Positions 24,683-35,304 of a stretch of DNA of 64,000 nt are shown piece after piece. The notes under the pieces are model-generated. The model had not been told where the DNA came from and ran no database searches. It saw only the letters and a list, made by a program, of their open reading frames with translations. Source of the stretch: Marinilabilia rubra (GTDB taxonomy: Bacteria; Bacteroidota; Bacteroidia; Bacteroidales; Marinilabiliaceae); the NCBI RefSeq assembly GCF_003121985.1, contig NZ_QEWP01000001.1, positions 620,001 through 684,000 on the forward strand, in the 5' to 3' direction. How positions within the stretch are numbered: the first letter of the stretch is position 1; each line of letters begins with the position of its first letter. The position numbers and the translations under genes are program-made.

Positions 24683-26797
24683 ATGGGAATCAAGCAAAAA
24701 ATTGTATTTAGACTGGCCATCATCTATTTGATGTTTGGCGGCCTTGTGCTGCTTATTTTGTTTGAATTATTCAATTTGAAAGTTATTGAAGCTGCCCACT
24801 GGAAAGAGAAAGCACGGACCCTTGAGAGCAGCAGCATTGTTATTGAAGCCAACCGGGGCAATATTTTGGATGAGAACGGACAAAAAATCTCACTTTCTGT
24901 TCCCAGCTATCGCATTTACATGGACTTGCATGCCCATGGATTAACTTCGCATTTATTTAATTCCGGAATTGACAGTCTCTCTCTCTGTCTGTCCCGCTTT
25001 TTTGGGGATAAATCTGCATCTGCATATAAGCGTCAGCTGGTCAGAGCTCGTAAAAACGGGGAGAGGTATCATCTTGTTAATGGCAGAAAGATTTCTTATA
25101 TGGACCTCCAGCAGGTAAGGGATTTTCCTATTTTCAGACAGGGGAAAAATACCGGAGGGTTCATACCCAAACAGTATGATGAGCGTCGTCATCCATTTGG
25201 ATCTTTAGCCTCCCGCACGATAGGGAAGTTATACGGTGAAAAGACAAAAGGAGGAATGGTGGGCCTCGAAAGAGCTTATGATAATGTGCTGAAAGGCACA
25301 AATGGAGTCAGCACCTGGAAACGTATTGCCGGAAGCTGGATCCCGGAAGAGGAGATTCCTCCACATGACGGGAAAGACCTTGTTACAACTTTGAATATTG
25401 GATTGCAGGATGTGGCTGAGCAATCGTTAAGAAAACAACTTAAACAACACGATGCCCATCACGGTGTAGCTATTCTTATGGAGGTTGAAACCGGTGCTGT
25501 TAAGGCCATGGTAAATTTATACAGGGCACGTCCCGGAGTGTACATCGAAGATCATTTTAATTATGCCATTGGTGAGGCTATGGAGCCCGGCTCTACCTTT
25601 AAGCTGGCCTCTATGATTGCAGCTCTGGAAGATGGCGCTGTAAGATTGACCGATTCTATTGATGCAGGTAACGGGTCTTATGCTTTTTACGATCAGATAA
25701 TGACAGACAGTCATCACGGAGGTTTCGGGAAAATTACGGTCCGTGATGCCTTCGAAAAATCTTCCAATATTGGAATTTCACGAATTGTTTTTGATAATTA
25801 CAAAGATAATCCCCGAAGATTCGTAAACAGGCTTTACTCAATAGGTTTGAATAAACCATTGGGTGTTGAGATAAAGGGTGAAGATCCACCGGTAATAAAA
25901 TATCCCGGCGATCCTTCATGGTCAGGGGTAACACTGCCATGGATGTCCATTGGTTATGAGGTAAAGATGACACCACTTCAGACATTGGCTTTTTACAATG
26001 CTGTGGCCAATAACGGAGAGATGGTTCGACCAATGTTTGTGAAAGGCATCAGTCAGCATGGAAAAAAATTAAAAGAATTTGATCCGGTAGTATTGAATCC
26101 TTCCATTTGTTCTGTGGCAACACTGGAAAAAGTTCAGGATTTGCTGAAAGGAGTGGTTGAACGGGGAACTGCTACCAACATCAGAAATAATACATATAAG
26201 ATTGCCGGAAAAACAGGAACAGCACAGCTGGCAAGGGGAGCATCAGGATATGACGGGAAAGATGGTGTTCAGTACCTGGCTTCTTTTGCAGGGTATTTCC
26301 CTGCCGACAGGCCTATGTATTCCTGCATTGTGGCGGTTAACAGTCCTTCCAATAATGTTTATTACGGAAATGTTGTGGCAGGGAAAGTTTTTCGCGAAAT
26401 TGCTGACAGGGTTTATGCTTTGAGTTATGAAAAATTGCCTGAGAGCAGCTCTGCAAAGGAAGTGAATGAAGGGGTTTACCCATGGTCAAAAGGGGGCCCC
26501 GAAGATGAGTTGGGAGTTATATTTGACGAGCTGGGGCTTCCGGTTCAGGATCGAAATCTTAATACTGAATGGGTTTCAACCAAGGCACTTGAGCATACAG
26601 TCAAGTTTCGGTCTAAGAGTATTCCCAGGACTATTGTCCCCCAAACAAAGGGAATGGGAGCCAAAGATGCTGTGGCAATTCTTGAAAATCGGGGATTAAA
26701 AGTCGCCATCAGCGGGGTTGGAAAAGTTGTCAAACAGTCCATTAAACCGGGCCGGCCCATTGAAAAAGGGAAAACTATTGTGATATATTTGGAATAA
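24683..26797 (+). CDS. ftsI: Penicillin-binding protein FtsI with C-terminal PASTA domain
   Basis: A 704-residue class B transpeptidase. One N-terminal membrane helix (about 8-30) is followed by a pedestal domain (RGNILDENG). The catalytic STFK lies near residue 304 (EPGSTFKLAS), SSN near 359, and KTGTA near 510. A PASTA domain occupies the last 65 residues (RTIVPQTKGMGAKDAV onward). It cross-links septal peptidoglycan with FtsW. It lies 8 nt before murE. A PASTA tail is common in Bacteroidota FtsI. Confidence 0.94.
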   Translation: MGIKQKIVFRLAIIYLMFGGLVLLILFELFNLKVIEAAHWKEKARTLESSSIVIEANRGNILDENGQKISLSVPSYRIYMDLHAHGLTSHLFNSGIDSLSLCLSRFFGDKSASAYKRQLVRARKNGERYHLVNGRKISYMDLQQVRDFPIFRQGKNTGGFIPKQYDERRHPFGSLASRTIGKLYGEKTKGGMVGLERAYDNVLKGTNGVSTWKRIAGSWIPEEEIPPHDGKDLVTTLNIGLQDVAEQSLRKQLKQHDAHHGVAILMEVETGAVKAMVNLYRARPGVYIEDHFNYAIGEAMEPGSTFKLASMIAALEDGAVRLTDSIDAGNGSYAFYDQIMTDSHHGGFGKITVRDAFEKSSNIGISRIVFDNYKDNPRRFVNRLYSIGLNKPLGVEIKGEDPPVIKYPGDPSWSGVTLPWMSIGYEVKMTPLQTLAFYNAVANNGEMVRPMFVKGISQHGKKLKEFDPVVLNPSICSVATLEKVQDLLKGVVERGTATNIRNNTYKIAGKTGTAQLARGASGYDGKDGVQYLASFAGYFPADRPMYSCIVAVNSPSNNVYYGNVVAGKVFREIADRVYALSYEKLPESSSAKEVNEGVYPWSKGGPEDELGVIFDELGLPVQDRNLNTEWVSTKALEHTVKFRSKSIPRTIVPQTKGMGAKDAVAILENRGLKVAISGVGKVVKQSIKPGRPIEKGKTIVIYLE

Positions 26798-26805
26798 AAG
26801 AAGAA

Positions 26806-28266
26806 ATGCAAAAGCGATTATCAGAGTGTATAAAGGGTATTGATTATATTGAAAAGATTGGCAACGCCGATCCTTTCATTGAGGATATAGTGTTTGATTC
26901 CAGGGCAGTTGGGCCACATTCCGTTTTTGTGGCGGTGCGTGGGACCCATGTCGATGGACATGAGTTTGTGCAGGATGCCATTGCTGATGGGGCACTTGCT
27001 GTGATATGTGAACAGCTGCCCGTGGGCAATCATCCTAACGTAGTCTTTGTGAAAGTGACTGATTCGCACAAAGCGATGGCTCAGGCAGCTGCTAATTTTT
27101 ATGACGATCCTTCTTCTAAATTGAAGTTGGTGGGAGTAACAGGTACCAACGGAAAAACCACCATCGCAACACTATTGTATAATACCGCACGGCTATTAGG
27201 CTTTAAAGCAGGTTTGTGTTCTACTCTGGCCAACTATATAAATGACAAAAAACTTGAAACAACTCATACCACACCTGATGTGGTTACTCTAAATAAATTA
27301 ATGAGTGAGATGGTTGATGCCGGATGCGATTATTGCTTTATGGAGGTAAGTTCTCACGCCGTTCATCAGGGACGGGTTGAGGGCCTTGATTTTAAAGGTG
27401 GTATATTTTCCAATATTTCACATGATCACCTTGACTATCATAAAACCTTTGATGAGTACATCCGGGTGAAAAAGAAGTTTTTTGATGATTTACCGGATGA
27501 TGCTTTTGCCCTCGTCAATGCCGATGATAAACATGGACGGGTAATGCATCAAAATACAAAGGCCTCACATAAAACCTATTCGTTGCGGGAAGTGGCTTCA
27601 TACCGGGCGCGTATTGTTGAAGGACTATTTGAAGGCATGCAGCTTTCCATTGAGGGGGAAGAATTCTGGACGCCATTTGTTGGGCGTTTCAATGCCTCCA
27701 ACTTGATTGCTGTTTACGGTGCCGGAAGGGAGCTTGGCTGGGATAAAAAAGAACTTTTGGTTGCTATGAGCCAGCTTAAATCTGTGGGCGGAAGGTTCGA
27801 AACGGTACGTTCCAAATCGGGTGTAACCGGGGTGGTGGATTATGCGCATACCCCCGATGCCCTCAAGAATGTTCTGGAGGCCATCAATAACATCCGACGG
27901 CCCGAGCAGACTCTGATAACAGTTGTTGGAGCCGGAGGTAATCGTGATACAGCCAAACGTCCGGTGATGGCAGCCGAAGCAGTGAAAAACAGTTCAAAAG
28001 TGATACTGACCTCGGACAACCCCCGCGATGAGGAGCCTCAAATTATCATTGATCAAATGATGGAGGGAATTCAATTTGCTGAGCGCATAAAGGTATTGAC
28101 CATTTTGGACCGTCGTGAAGCCATTCGGACAGCCTGCACTCTGGCTCAACCAGGCGATATAGTATTGGTTGCAGGTAAAGGACACGAAACTTATCAGGAA
28201 GTAAAAGGGCAGCGCAGCCACTTTGACGATCGTGAAATAATCAGAGAGTTTTTTGACCAACAATAA
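26806..28266 (+). CDS. murE: UDP-MurNAc-L-Ala-D-Glu:meso-diaminopimelate ligase MurE
   Basis: A 486-residue Mur ligase. The ATP loop GTNGKTT is near residue 113, HTTPD and EVSSHAVHQGRV are substrate motifs, and DNPR near residue 403 (TSDNPRDEEP) is the known determinant for meso-diaminopimelate. The cell wall is therefore predicted to be of the DAP type. It adds the third amino acid to the stem peptide in the cytoplasm. Placed 8 nt after ftsI and 6 nt before mraY. Confidence 0.96.
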   Translation: MQKRLSECIKGIDYIEKIGNADPFIEDIVFDSRAVGPHSVFVAVRGTHVDGHEFVQDAIADGALAVICEQLPVGNHPNVVFVKVTDSHKAMAQAAANFYDDPSSKLKLVGVTGTNGKTTIATLLYNTARLLGFKAGLCSTLANYINDKKLETTHTTPDVVTLNKLMSEMVDAGCDYCFMEVSSHAVHQGRVEGLDFKGGIFSNISHDHLDYHKTFDEYIRVKKKFFDDLPDDAFALVNADDKHGRVMHQNTKASHKTYSLREVASYRARIVEGLFEGMQLSIEGEEFWTPFVGRFNASNLIAVYGAGRELGWDKKELLVAMSQLKSVGGRFETVRSKSGVTGVVDYAHTPDALKNVLEAINNIRRPEQTLITVVGAGGNRDTAKRPVMAAEAVKNSSKVILTSDNPRDEEPQIIIDQMMEGIQFAERIKVLTILDRREAIRTACTLAQPGDIVLVAGKGHETYQEVKGQRSHFDDREIIREFFDQQ

Positions 28267-28272
28267 TTTACT

Positions 28273-29505
28273 ATGCTTTTTTCTTTATATAAATATCTTG
28301 AGTCAATTGATTTTCCCGGTGCCGGAATGTTTCAATACATCTCCTTTCGCTCGGGGATGGCCGTTATTTTCGCGCTTCTAATTGCCACCATTTTTGGTAA
28401 ACTCATTATCCGCCTTCTTCAGAGACAACAAATTGGTGAGGTTGTACGTGATTTGGGACTTGAAGGGCAATATCAAAAGAAAGGGACTCCCACTATGGGA
28501 GGGTTGATAATTATTATCTCAATACTGATTCCGGTGTTGCTTTTTGGTAAATTGGATAATGTGTACATTATTCTGATGATAACCACAACAATATGGTTGG
28601 GCTTAATTGGTTTTCTGGATGATTACATCAAGGTATTTAAAAAGAATAAGGAGGGGCTTGCCGGTAAATTTAAAGTGATTGGACAGGTCGTATTAGGCCT
28701 TATTGTTGGACTGACCCTTTATTTTAGTGATGATGTTGTTGTGAGAATGGAATCTCCGGCGGATGCTTCAACGAGAGAAATAAAAACCGAACAGGTTGAA
28801 CAGAGTCAGGAAACTAAATATGTTAAGGCTCCGATAACAAACGTCCCTTTCTTTAAAGAGAATCGTTTTAACTATAATTCTCTGCTGTGGTTTTTGGGAG
28901 ACAAAGCCTCAGAATGGGGATGGGTAATTTTTGTATTGGCGGTCATTTTTATTACTACTGCTGTTTCAAATGGTGCCAATATTACAGATGGATTGGATGG
29001 ACTGGCCACCGGTACTTCTTCCATAATAGGGGCCACACTTGGAATATTGGCCTATGTTTCCAGCAATACCATTTATGCCGATTATCTGAATATTATGTAT
29101 GTTCCTCAATCGGCTGAATTGGTAGTGTTTATGAGTGCTTTTATTGGGGCTACAGTCGGATTTCTATGGTACAACTCTTTCCCGGCGCAGGTTTTCATGG
29201 GAGATACAGGAAGCTTAACCATTGGAGGAATCATTGCCGTGTTTGCGATTCTTATTCGTATGGAATTGTTAATTCCCATCCTTTGTGGTATTTTTCTGGT
29301 GGAGAATTTGTCAGTAATGATTCAGGTATCTTACTTTAAATACACCCGAAAAAAGTATGGAGAGGGGCGGCGGATTTTTAAGATGTCACCTCTGCATCAC
29401 CACTATCAGTTGAAAGGATATTCCGAATCGAAAATTGTGACAAGATTCTGGATAATGGGAATAATTTTGGCGGTACTCACTATTGTGACGCTTAAAATCA
29501 GGTAA
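28273..29505 (+). CDS. mraY: Phospho-N-acetylmuramoyl-pentapeptide transferase MraY
   Basis: A 410-residue polytopic enzyme that makes lipid I from UDP-MurNAc-pentapeptide and undecaprenyl phosphate. GTPTMGG near residue 74, the Asp-rich [27 protein letters not shown] and the [10 protein letters not shown] motif are all present. An insertion of about 60 residues after the DDYIK block (charged, [15 protein letters not shown]) forms the periplasmic loop usual in Bacteroidota MraY, making it longer than the 360-residue E. coli enzyme. murD follows 3 nt later. Confidence 0.96.
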   Translation: MLFSLYKYLESIDFPGAGMFQYISFRSGMAVIFALLIATIFGKLIIRLLQRQQIGEVVRDLGLEGQYQKKGTPTMGGLIIIISILIPVLLFGKLDNVYIILMITTTIWLGLIGFLDDYIKVFKKNKEGLAGKFKVIGQVVLGLIVGLTLYFSDDVVVRMESPADASTREIKTEQVEQSQETKYVKAPITNVPFFKENRFNYNSLLWFLGDKASEWGWVIFVLAVIFITTAVSNGANITDGLDGLATGTSSIIGATLGILAYVSSNTIYADYLNIMYVPQSAELVVFMSAFIGATVGFLWYNSFPAQVFMGDTGSLTIGGIIAVFAILIRMELLIPILCGIFLVENLSVMIQVSYFKYTRKKYGEGRRIFKMSPLHHHYQLKGYSESKIVTRFWIMGIILAVLTIVTLKIR

Positions 29506-29508
29506 AGA

Positions 29509-30852
29509 ATGAACAAGGAATTAATCGTACTTGGAGCAGGAGAAAGCGGAACCGGGGCGGCGATGTTAGCCAAATCCAAAGGTTTTCGTGTTTTTGTGTC
29601 TGATTGCGGGAGAATTAAGCCCCAATTTCAGGCTGAGTTGGAGGAAGCAGGCATTGAGTTTGAATGTCAGAAACACTCTGAGGAACGAATTTTGGAAGCC
29701 GGCGAGGTGATTAAAAGTCCGGGGATTCCTGATCATTCGCCATTAATCAGAAAAATCAGAACAAAGAAGATCTCAGTCATTTCAGAAATTGAATTTGCCG
29801 GTCGGTATTCTAAAGCTTATATGATAGGGATAACCGGGAGCAACGGTAAAACCACCACTGCCATGTGGGCTTACGACCTGTTAAAAAGAAGTGGCCTTAA
29901 TGTTGTTTTGGCAGGAAATGTTGGAACCAGCATGGCAAGAGAGCTCATCTCCGGCGATCCGGATATTTTTGTGCTGGAATTAAGCAGTTTTCAACTCGAT
30001 GGAATGAGTGGTTTTAAATGCGATTCATCCATTATTACGAACATCACTCCTGATCATCTGGACCGGTACGATTATAAATTTGAGAATTACGTAGATGCCA
30101 AATTCAGAATTCTCAACAATCATGAGAAAGGCAGCGTGTTTATTTTTAATGGACACGACAAGGAGATCATGAACAGGTTAAAATATCTTAAGTATCCCGG
30201 GCATCGGTGTCCTTTTGCTTTTGACGATGTTTATGGAGAAGGTGCCTGTGTTAACGGGCCTAATGTTGTTTTTAATACGCCAAGATATCATTTTTCACTT
30301 CCTGTAGCAGATATTGCCTTGCCGGGGAAGCATAATTTAAGCAATGCCATGGCAGCCGGGCTGGCCGCACTCAGTGCAGGCGCTTCAGTGGAGGCTGTGA
30401 AAGCAGGACTAACCGATTTCTCGGCTGTGGCCCACCGCTTGGAAAGCGTTGCTGAGATAAACGGAGTTATGTACATCAACGATAGCAAGGCCACCAACAT
30501 TGACTCAACCTGGTATGCACTGGAGAGCATGGAAAAGCCTGTGGTTTGGATTGCGGGAGGTACCGACAAAGGAAACGATTACTCAATTTTGGAAGATTTG
30601 GTTCTTCAGAAAGTGAAAATGCTTATTTGTCTTGGTGTTGATAATCGTAAGCTCCTTGAATTTTTTGGAGGAAAACTGCCGAAAATTGTAGAAGCCAAAT
30701 CCATGAAAGAGGCTGTGGCGGAAGCAGCCAGATCTGTAAAAGCAGGGGATGTTGTTCTTTTATCGCCAGCCTGTGCCAGCTTCGATTTATTCGATAATTA
30801 CGTGCAGAGAGGGAATCTGTTTAAAGAAGAATTAAATAAATTAAAGGGATAA
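29509..30852 (+). CDS. murD: UDP-MurNAc-L-alanine:D-glutamate ligase MurD
   Basis: A 447-residue Mur ligase. The N-terminal UDP-binding domain begins ELIVLGAGESGTGAAMLAK. The ATP loop is GSNGKTTT near 109, ELSSFQLDG and NITPDHLDRYD are central motifs, and NDSKATNIDSTWYAL is the MurD hallmark. It adds D-Glu as the second stem residue. Its TAA shares one base with the ftsW ATG (TAATG), a 1-nt overlap. Confidence 0.96.
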   Translation: MNKELIVLGAGESGTGAAMLAKSKGFRVFVSDCGRIKPQFQAELEEAGIEFECQKHSEERILEAGEVIKSPGIPDHSPLIRKIRTKKISVISEIEFAGRYSKAYMIGITGSNGKTTTAMWAYDLLKRSGLNVVLAGNVGTSMARELISGDPDIFVLELSSFQLDGMSGFKCDSSIITNITPDHLDRYDYKFENYVDAKFRILNNHEKGSVFIFNGHDKEIMNRLKYLKYPGHRCPFAFDDVYGEGACVNGPNVVFNTPRYHFSLPVADIALPGKHNLSNAMAAGLAALSAGASVEAVKAGLTDFSAVAHRLESVAEINGVMYINDSKATNIDSTWYALESMEKPVVWIAGGTDKGNDYSILEDLVLQKVKMLICLGVDNRKLLEFFGGKLPKIVEAKSMKEAVAEAARSVKAGDVVLLSPACASFDLFDNYVQRGNLFKEELNKLKG

Positions 30853-32042
30853 TGAGCAACTTTATCCGGAAATATGTAAAAGGCGATCAAACGATCTGGG
30901 TCATTATTATTTTTCTGGCTCTGGTGTCGTTGTTGACCGTTTATAGTTCAACCGGTAGTTTGGCATACAAAACACAGGGCGGCAATACCACCTACTTTAT
31001 GTTCAAGCAGTTGGCGTTTTTGATGGTGGGAATGACCCTGATTGTGGTGGTGCATCATATTCCATACAAGTATTTTATTATTTTCAGTTTGCCTGCATTA
31101 TATTTTTCCATACTGATGCTTGGTGTTACTTTAATGTCCGGCCAAAATCTCAACGAGGCGAGTCGGTGGCTTACGGTTCCGGGTATAGGATTGAGTTTTC
31201 AGCCTTCTGAAATGGCAAAGTTGGCCCTCATTGTTTATGTGGCAAGGGTTCTGGCACAACATCAGAGAGAGGGCGAACCAACTTATGGGGCTTTTGGGCC
31301 CATTATGATTCATACAGGAATTGTCTGTTTGCTGATTTTTCCTGAGAACCTCTCAACTTCTGTTTTGCTTGGAGGTGTAGTAATGTTGATGATGTATCTG
31401 GGACGGGTTCCGTTTAAAAATTTGTTCTTCACCGGTTTTGGAGGAATAGCGTTAGTGACGCTGGTACTTGTTCTGGCCATGAATGATATTGTACTTATTG
31501 ACCGTGCGGAAACATGGGCTGCCCGGGTCGAGCGTTTTATGGATGACGACGCTGAGGTTAATGAGTATGGGAGTGATTATCAGGTTACCCAGTCAAAAAT
31601 CGCAATAGCTACCGGAGGTATCCTTGGAAAAGGTCCAGGAAACAGTGATCAGAGAAACTTTCTTCCACACCCTTACAGTGATTTTATTTATGCCATAATT
31701 GCTGAGGAGTTTGGACTGTTGGGAGCAATTTTGGTTTTGGCAGCCTATTTTTTCTTTTTGGGGCGAATAGGCGTTTTAGTCAGATCCAGTAACCGTACAT
31801 TCCCGGCATTTATGGTGCTTGGCTTGGGACTTATGTTGGTAATTCAGGCATTTGTAAATATGGGAGTGGCCGTCGGTATTTTTCCGGTTACCGGTCAGCC
31901 TTTGCCTTTAGTGAGTATGGGGGGAACTTCCATCTTATTCACTTGTTTGGCGCTGGGGGCTATTCTTAGTGTTAGCCGTCACAATCAGATAGAAAAGAAA
32001 AAACAAATGGAAAAAGAGTCGGCTCAGGCAGAAGCGACTTGA
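30852..32042 (+). CDS. ftsW: SEDS glycosyltransferase FtsW
   Basis: A 396-residue polytopic SEDS protein with about ten membrane segments. ASRWLTVPGIGLSFQPSEMAKLALI is shortened to its core FQPSEMAKLAL; GPGNSDQRNFLPHPYSDFI and FPVTGQPLPLVSMGGTS are the other hallmarks. It polymerises lipid II at the septum together with FtsI. It overlaps murD by 1 nt and ends in a charged cytoplasmic tail (EKKKQMEKESAQAEAT). The gap to murG is 36 nt. Confidence 0.95.
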   Translation: MSNFIRKYVKGDQTIWVIIIFLALVSLLTVYSSTGSLAYKTQGGNTTYFMFKQLAFLMVGMTLIVVVHHIPYKYFIIFSLPALYFSILMLGVTLMSGQNLNEASRWLTVPGIGLSFQPSEMAKLALIVYVARVLAQHQREGEPTYGAFGPIMIHTGIVCLLIFPENLSTSVLLGGVVMLMMYLGRVPFKNLFFTGFGGIALVTLVLVLAMNDIVLIDRAETWAARVERFMDDDAEVNEYGSDYQVTQSKIAIATGGILGKGPGNSDQRNFLPHPYSDFIYAIIAEEFGLLGAILVLAAYFFFLGRIGVLVRSSNRTFPAFMVLGLGLMLVIQAFVNMGVAVGIFPVTGQPLPLVSMGGTSILFTCLALGAILSVSRHNQIEKKKQMEKESAQAEAT

Positions 32043-32078
32043 AGTTAATATCCTAAAATAAAAATCGCTTGATACCAT

Positions 32079-33191
32079 ATGAGTGATAAATTAAAAATAA
32101 TAATTAGTGGCGGAGGAACAGGAGGTCATATCTTCCCTGCCATTTCCATTGCAGACGCCCTAAAAGCACGCAACCCCGAGACTGAAATTTTATTTGTTGG
32201 GGCAAAGGGACGAATGGAAATGGAGAAAGTGCCTGCTGCCGGCTATGATATCGTTGGGTTGCCTGTGGCCGGATTTCAACGCAGATTGACCTGGAAAAAC
32301 ATTACTTTTTTCTTTAAGCTGGCGGCCAGTATGCTGAAAGCCCGTCGAGTAGTAAGGTCTTTCGCTCCGGATGTGGCTATTGGAGTAGGAGGCTATGCCA
32401 GTGGTCCGGTTTTAAAAGCTGCTGCTTCCGCCGGAGTGCCGACGGTGCTGCAGGAACAAAATAGTTATCCGGGTGTGACAAATAAAATACTGGCCCGGAA
32501 GGCCAAAAAGATTTGTGTCGCTTATCCAAATATGGAGCGGTTTTTTCCGCCCTCCCGGATTGTGCAGACCGGGAACCCGGTGAGAAAAAATCTTTTGGAG
32601 ACTATTGAACGTGCAACTGCGTTAAAGGAATTTGAATTGGATGGTGAAAGAAAAACCATTTTGGTTGTCGGGGGATCACTTGGTGCAGGAAGCATCAATA
32701 AAGGACTGATATCAAGCCTGGAAGCTATCCGCGAACGTGAAGATGTTCAGGTTTTGTGGCAATGTGGAAAATACTATCATCAGGACCTGGATCAACAGCT
32801 GAAAACCCATGGGTTGGACAATGTTAAGTTGATGCCGTTTATTGCACGCATGGATTTGGCATATGGTGTTGCAGATGTTGTTGTTTCCCGTGCAGGAGCC
32901 GGTACCATTAGCGAATTAGCGCTTTTGGGAAAAGCCTCGGTTTTAGTTCCGTCACCAAATGTATCGGAGGATCATCAAACCAAAAATGCCATGTCTCTTG
33001 TGAAGGAGGGGGCAGCCATTCTTGTGGCAGATAATGAAACGGAAGAAAAGCTGGTGAAAGAAGCTCTGGTTTTACTTGATGATATCGATCATAAAAAACA
33101 GCTGGAGGAAAAAATTAAACTTTTTGCCCATAATAATTCAGCCGATCAAATTGCTGAGGAAGTTGAAAAAATTGCCAAAGAGAAAGCATGA
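32079..33191 (+). CDS. murG: Lipid II synthase MurG
   Basis: A 370-residue GT28 enzyme. IISGGGTGGHIFPA is the N-terminal lipid I site, GVGGYASGPVL and LQEQNSYPGVTNK are in the N-domain, and VSRAGAGTISELALLGK with VPSPNVSEDHQTKNA form the UDP-GlcNAc site. It transfers GlcNAc to lipid I at the inner face of the membrane. It overlaps murC by 4 nt (ATGA). Confidence 0.96.
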   Translation: MSDKLKIIISGGGTGGHIFPAISIADALKARNPETEILFVGAKGRMEMEKVPAAGYDIVGLPVAGFQRRLTWKNITFFFKLAASMLKARRVVRSFAPDVAIGVGGYASGPVLKAAASAGVPTVLQEQNSYPGVTNKILARKAKKICVAYPNMERFFPPSRIVQTGNPVRKNLLETIERATALKEFELDGERKTILVVGGSLGAGSINKGLISSLEAIREREDVQVLWQCGKYYHQDLDQQLKTHGLDNVKLMPFIARMDLAYGVADVVVSRAGAGTISELALLGKASVLVPSPNVSEDHQTKNAMSLVKEGAAILVADNETEEKLVKEALVLLDDIDHKKQLEEKIKLFAHNNSADQIAEEVEKIAKEKA

Positions 33192-34576
33192 ACGAATTTA
33201 AAGATTATCAAAGTATCTTTTTTATTGGAGTCGGAGGCATTGGGATGAGCGCTCTTGCCAGGTTCTTCAACTCTTCCGGATTCCGGGTGGCTGGTTATGA
33301 CCGTACTTCCGGACCGGTTACGGATGCGTTGATATCTGAAGGCATAGAGGTGGTATTTGATGAGTCTGTTGATTTCATTCCGCAAGACTTTAAAGATAAA
33401 GATCGAACAATGGTGGTTTATACACCGGCAGTTCCTGATTCTCAGAAACAATTGATATGGTTTCACCAAAATGGGTTTAATGTTTTAAAAAGGTCTCGGG
33501 TACTGGGTCTTATTACCGAAAACATGAAATCGATTTGTGTTGCCGGAACACACGGAAAAACAACCGTTTCAACCATGACGGCTTTTTTATTCAGTCAGAG
33601 CAATGTTGGCTGTAATGCCTTTCTGGGTGGAATATCCAAGAATTTCCAAACTAATTTCCTTGGAAATCCCAATTCTGAATTTGTTGTTTTAGAGGCCGAT
33701 GAATTTGATCGTTCTTTCTGGCAATTGAGTCCGCAAACTGCTTTGGTTACATCTATGGATGCTGATCATTTGGACATTTATGGGTCTGCTGAAGAAGTGA
33801 GAGAGGGATTCTGGGGGTTTGAGGATCGAATTAAAAAGAAGGGTAATTTATTATTAAAATCCGGCCTTCCTGTTTCGGAAAACATGGAAAAAAGTGTAAG
33901 GATTAATACTTACTCTATTAGTGAAAATGCCGATTACCAGGCTTTAAACTTAACTGAAAAGGACGGTTTTTATAGTTTTGACTTAAAAACACCCACCGGG
34001 ATAATTGAAGGCTTCCGGATGGGAGTGCCGGGACTGATTAATGTTGAAAATGCCACGGCTGCCATTTCTCTGAGTCTGATAAATGGTGTTCTTCCCGGAG
34101 AATTAAAAAAAGCTTTGCCTGAATTTAGAGGTATTGCAAGGCGATTTGACGTAGTGGTGAAGAGAGACGACTTTGTTTATATCGATGATTATGCACATCA
34201 TCCGGAGGAAATAAAAGCGACGCTTGCCAGTGTTCGCCATGCCTATCCGGAGTGTAAAATAACAGGGGTTTTTCAGCCTCATTTATTTTCACGAACACGG
34301 GATTTTGCCAGGGAATTTGCCACCGCCCTGCAAAATGGGCTGGATGAAATTATTTTGCTACCTATTTATCCTGCAAGGGAAGAACCAATACCCGGAATTT
34401 CGAGTGCTTCTATAGTTGCGTATCTCGACTCGGAAAAATGCCGGATTGTGGAGAAAGCTGATTTGTTGTCAGAGTTGAAGAAGTTGAATCCTGAGGTTTT
34501 AATTACGATGGGAGCTGGAGATATAGACCGTTTAGTGCCTGAAATAGAAAAATGGGGGGAAAAAACTATTTCATGA
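33188..34576 (+). CDS. murC: UDP-MurNAc:L-alanine ligase MurC
   Basis: A 462-residue Mur ligase. FFIGVGGIGMSALARFF opens the UDP-binding domain. AGTHGKTTVSTM near residue 119 is the ATP loop, EADEFDRSFWQL and DADHLDIYG are central motifs, and DDYAHHPEEIKATL is the MurC signature. It adds the first L-Ala of the stem peptide. It overlaps both murG and ftsQ by 4 nt. Confidence 0.96.
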   Translation: MNEFKDYQSIFFIGVGGIGMSALARFFNSSGFRVAGYDRTSGPVTDALISEGIEVVFDESVDFIPQDFKDKDRTMVVYTPAVPDSQKQLIWFHQNGFNVLKRSRVLGLITENMKSICVAGTHGKTTVSTMTAFLFSQSNVGCNAFLGGISKNFQTNFLGNPNSEFVVLEADEFDRSFWQLSPQTALVTSMDADHLDIYGSAEEVREGFWGFEDRIKKKGNLLLKSGLPVSENMEKSVRINTYSISENADYQALNLTEKDGFYSFDLKTPTGIIEGFRMGVPGLINVENATAAISLSLINGVLPGELKKALPEFRGIARRFDVVVKRDDFVYIDDYAHHPEEIKATLASVRHAYPECKITGVFQPHLFSRTRDFAREFATALQNGLDEIILLPIYPAREEPIPGISSASIVAYLDSEKCRIVEKADLLSELKKLNPEVLITMGAGDIDRLVPEIEKWGEKTIS

Positions 34577-35304
34577 AAGGAATAAAGATAATACTGCTTT
34601 GGAGCTTGTTGCTTCTTTATTTTCCGGTAATGCTTGGTTTCATTGCCAGTTACCGGGAAGATATAGTTTGCCGTGAAATTTCAGTGGTCGTAAAAGACAG
34701 TTTGGAAACACGTTTTGTTAGCAGTGATGAGATCCGGAATGCTGTTTTAGGAAAATTTGAAGGGACATTGGGAGGAGAATTCAATTCTTTATCCCTGAAT
34801 GAGATTGAAACCTTTGTGGAGAAGCATCCGGCAATAAAGAAATGTGAGGTTTACAATACGATTGGTGGCCATTTAAGAGTTGATCTTAATCAGCACCTTC
34901 CACTTTTCAGGGTGTTTGAAAATACACGGTCGTATTATATTGATGAGGATGGAAACGAAATGCGGTTGTTTGATAATTTTACCGCTCGTGTGCTGGTGGT
35001 AAGTGGAGCCATTAAAGGACAAATGGAGCATTTGCAGTATATTGCAAGAATTTTTAGAAACGATTCGTTTTGGAATGCCCAAATAGAACAACTTTTTGTG
35101 AAGTCAAACGGCGATTATGTTTTGGTGCCAAGGGTGGGAGACCACTTGATATTGTTGGGCCCTCCCGTGCGGATTGAGGAAAAATTAAGGAACCTGAGAG
35201 CTCTCTATAAAAATGGACTTTCTCCACGTGAGTGGAACAATTATCAGGTTATCAATTTGAAATATAAGGGACAAGTACTTTGCTCGAAAAAAAGGAATAT
35301 ATGA
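34573..35304 (+). CDS. ftsQ: Division protein FtsQ
   Basis: A bitopic protein of about 243 residues. The ATG at 34573 (MKGIKIILLW) gives a 4-nt ATGA overlap with murC, the same pattern as its neighbours, so it is preferred over an in-frame ATG at 34552 that adds MGGKNYF. One membrane helix (residues 5-25) is followed by a POTRA-like region (SVVVKDSLETRFVSSDEI, then KKCEVYNTIGGHLRVDL). It links FtsL to the divisome in the periplasm. Sequence conservation is low; assignment rests on topology and position. Confidence 0.88.
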   Translation: MKGIKIILLWSLLLLYFPVMLGFIASYREDIVCREISVVVKDSLETRFVSSDEIRNAVLGKFEGTLGGEFNSLSLNEIETFVEKHPAIKKCEVYNTIGGHLRVDLNQHLPLFRVFENTRSYYIDEDGNEMRLFDNFTARVLVVSGAIKGQMEHLQYIARIFRNDSFWNAQIEQLFVKSNGDYVLVPRVGDHLILLGPPVRIEEKLRNLRALYKNGLSPREWNNYQVINLKYKGQVLCSKKRNI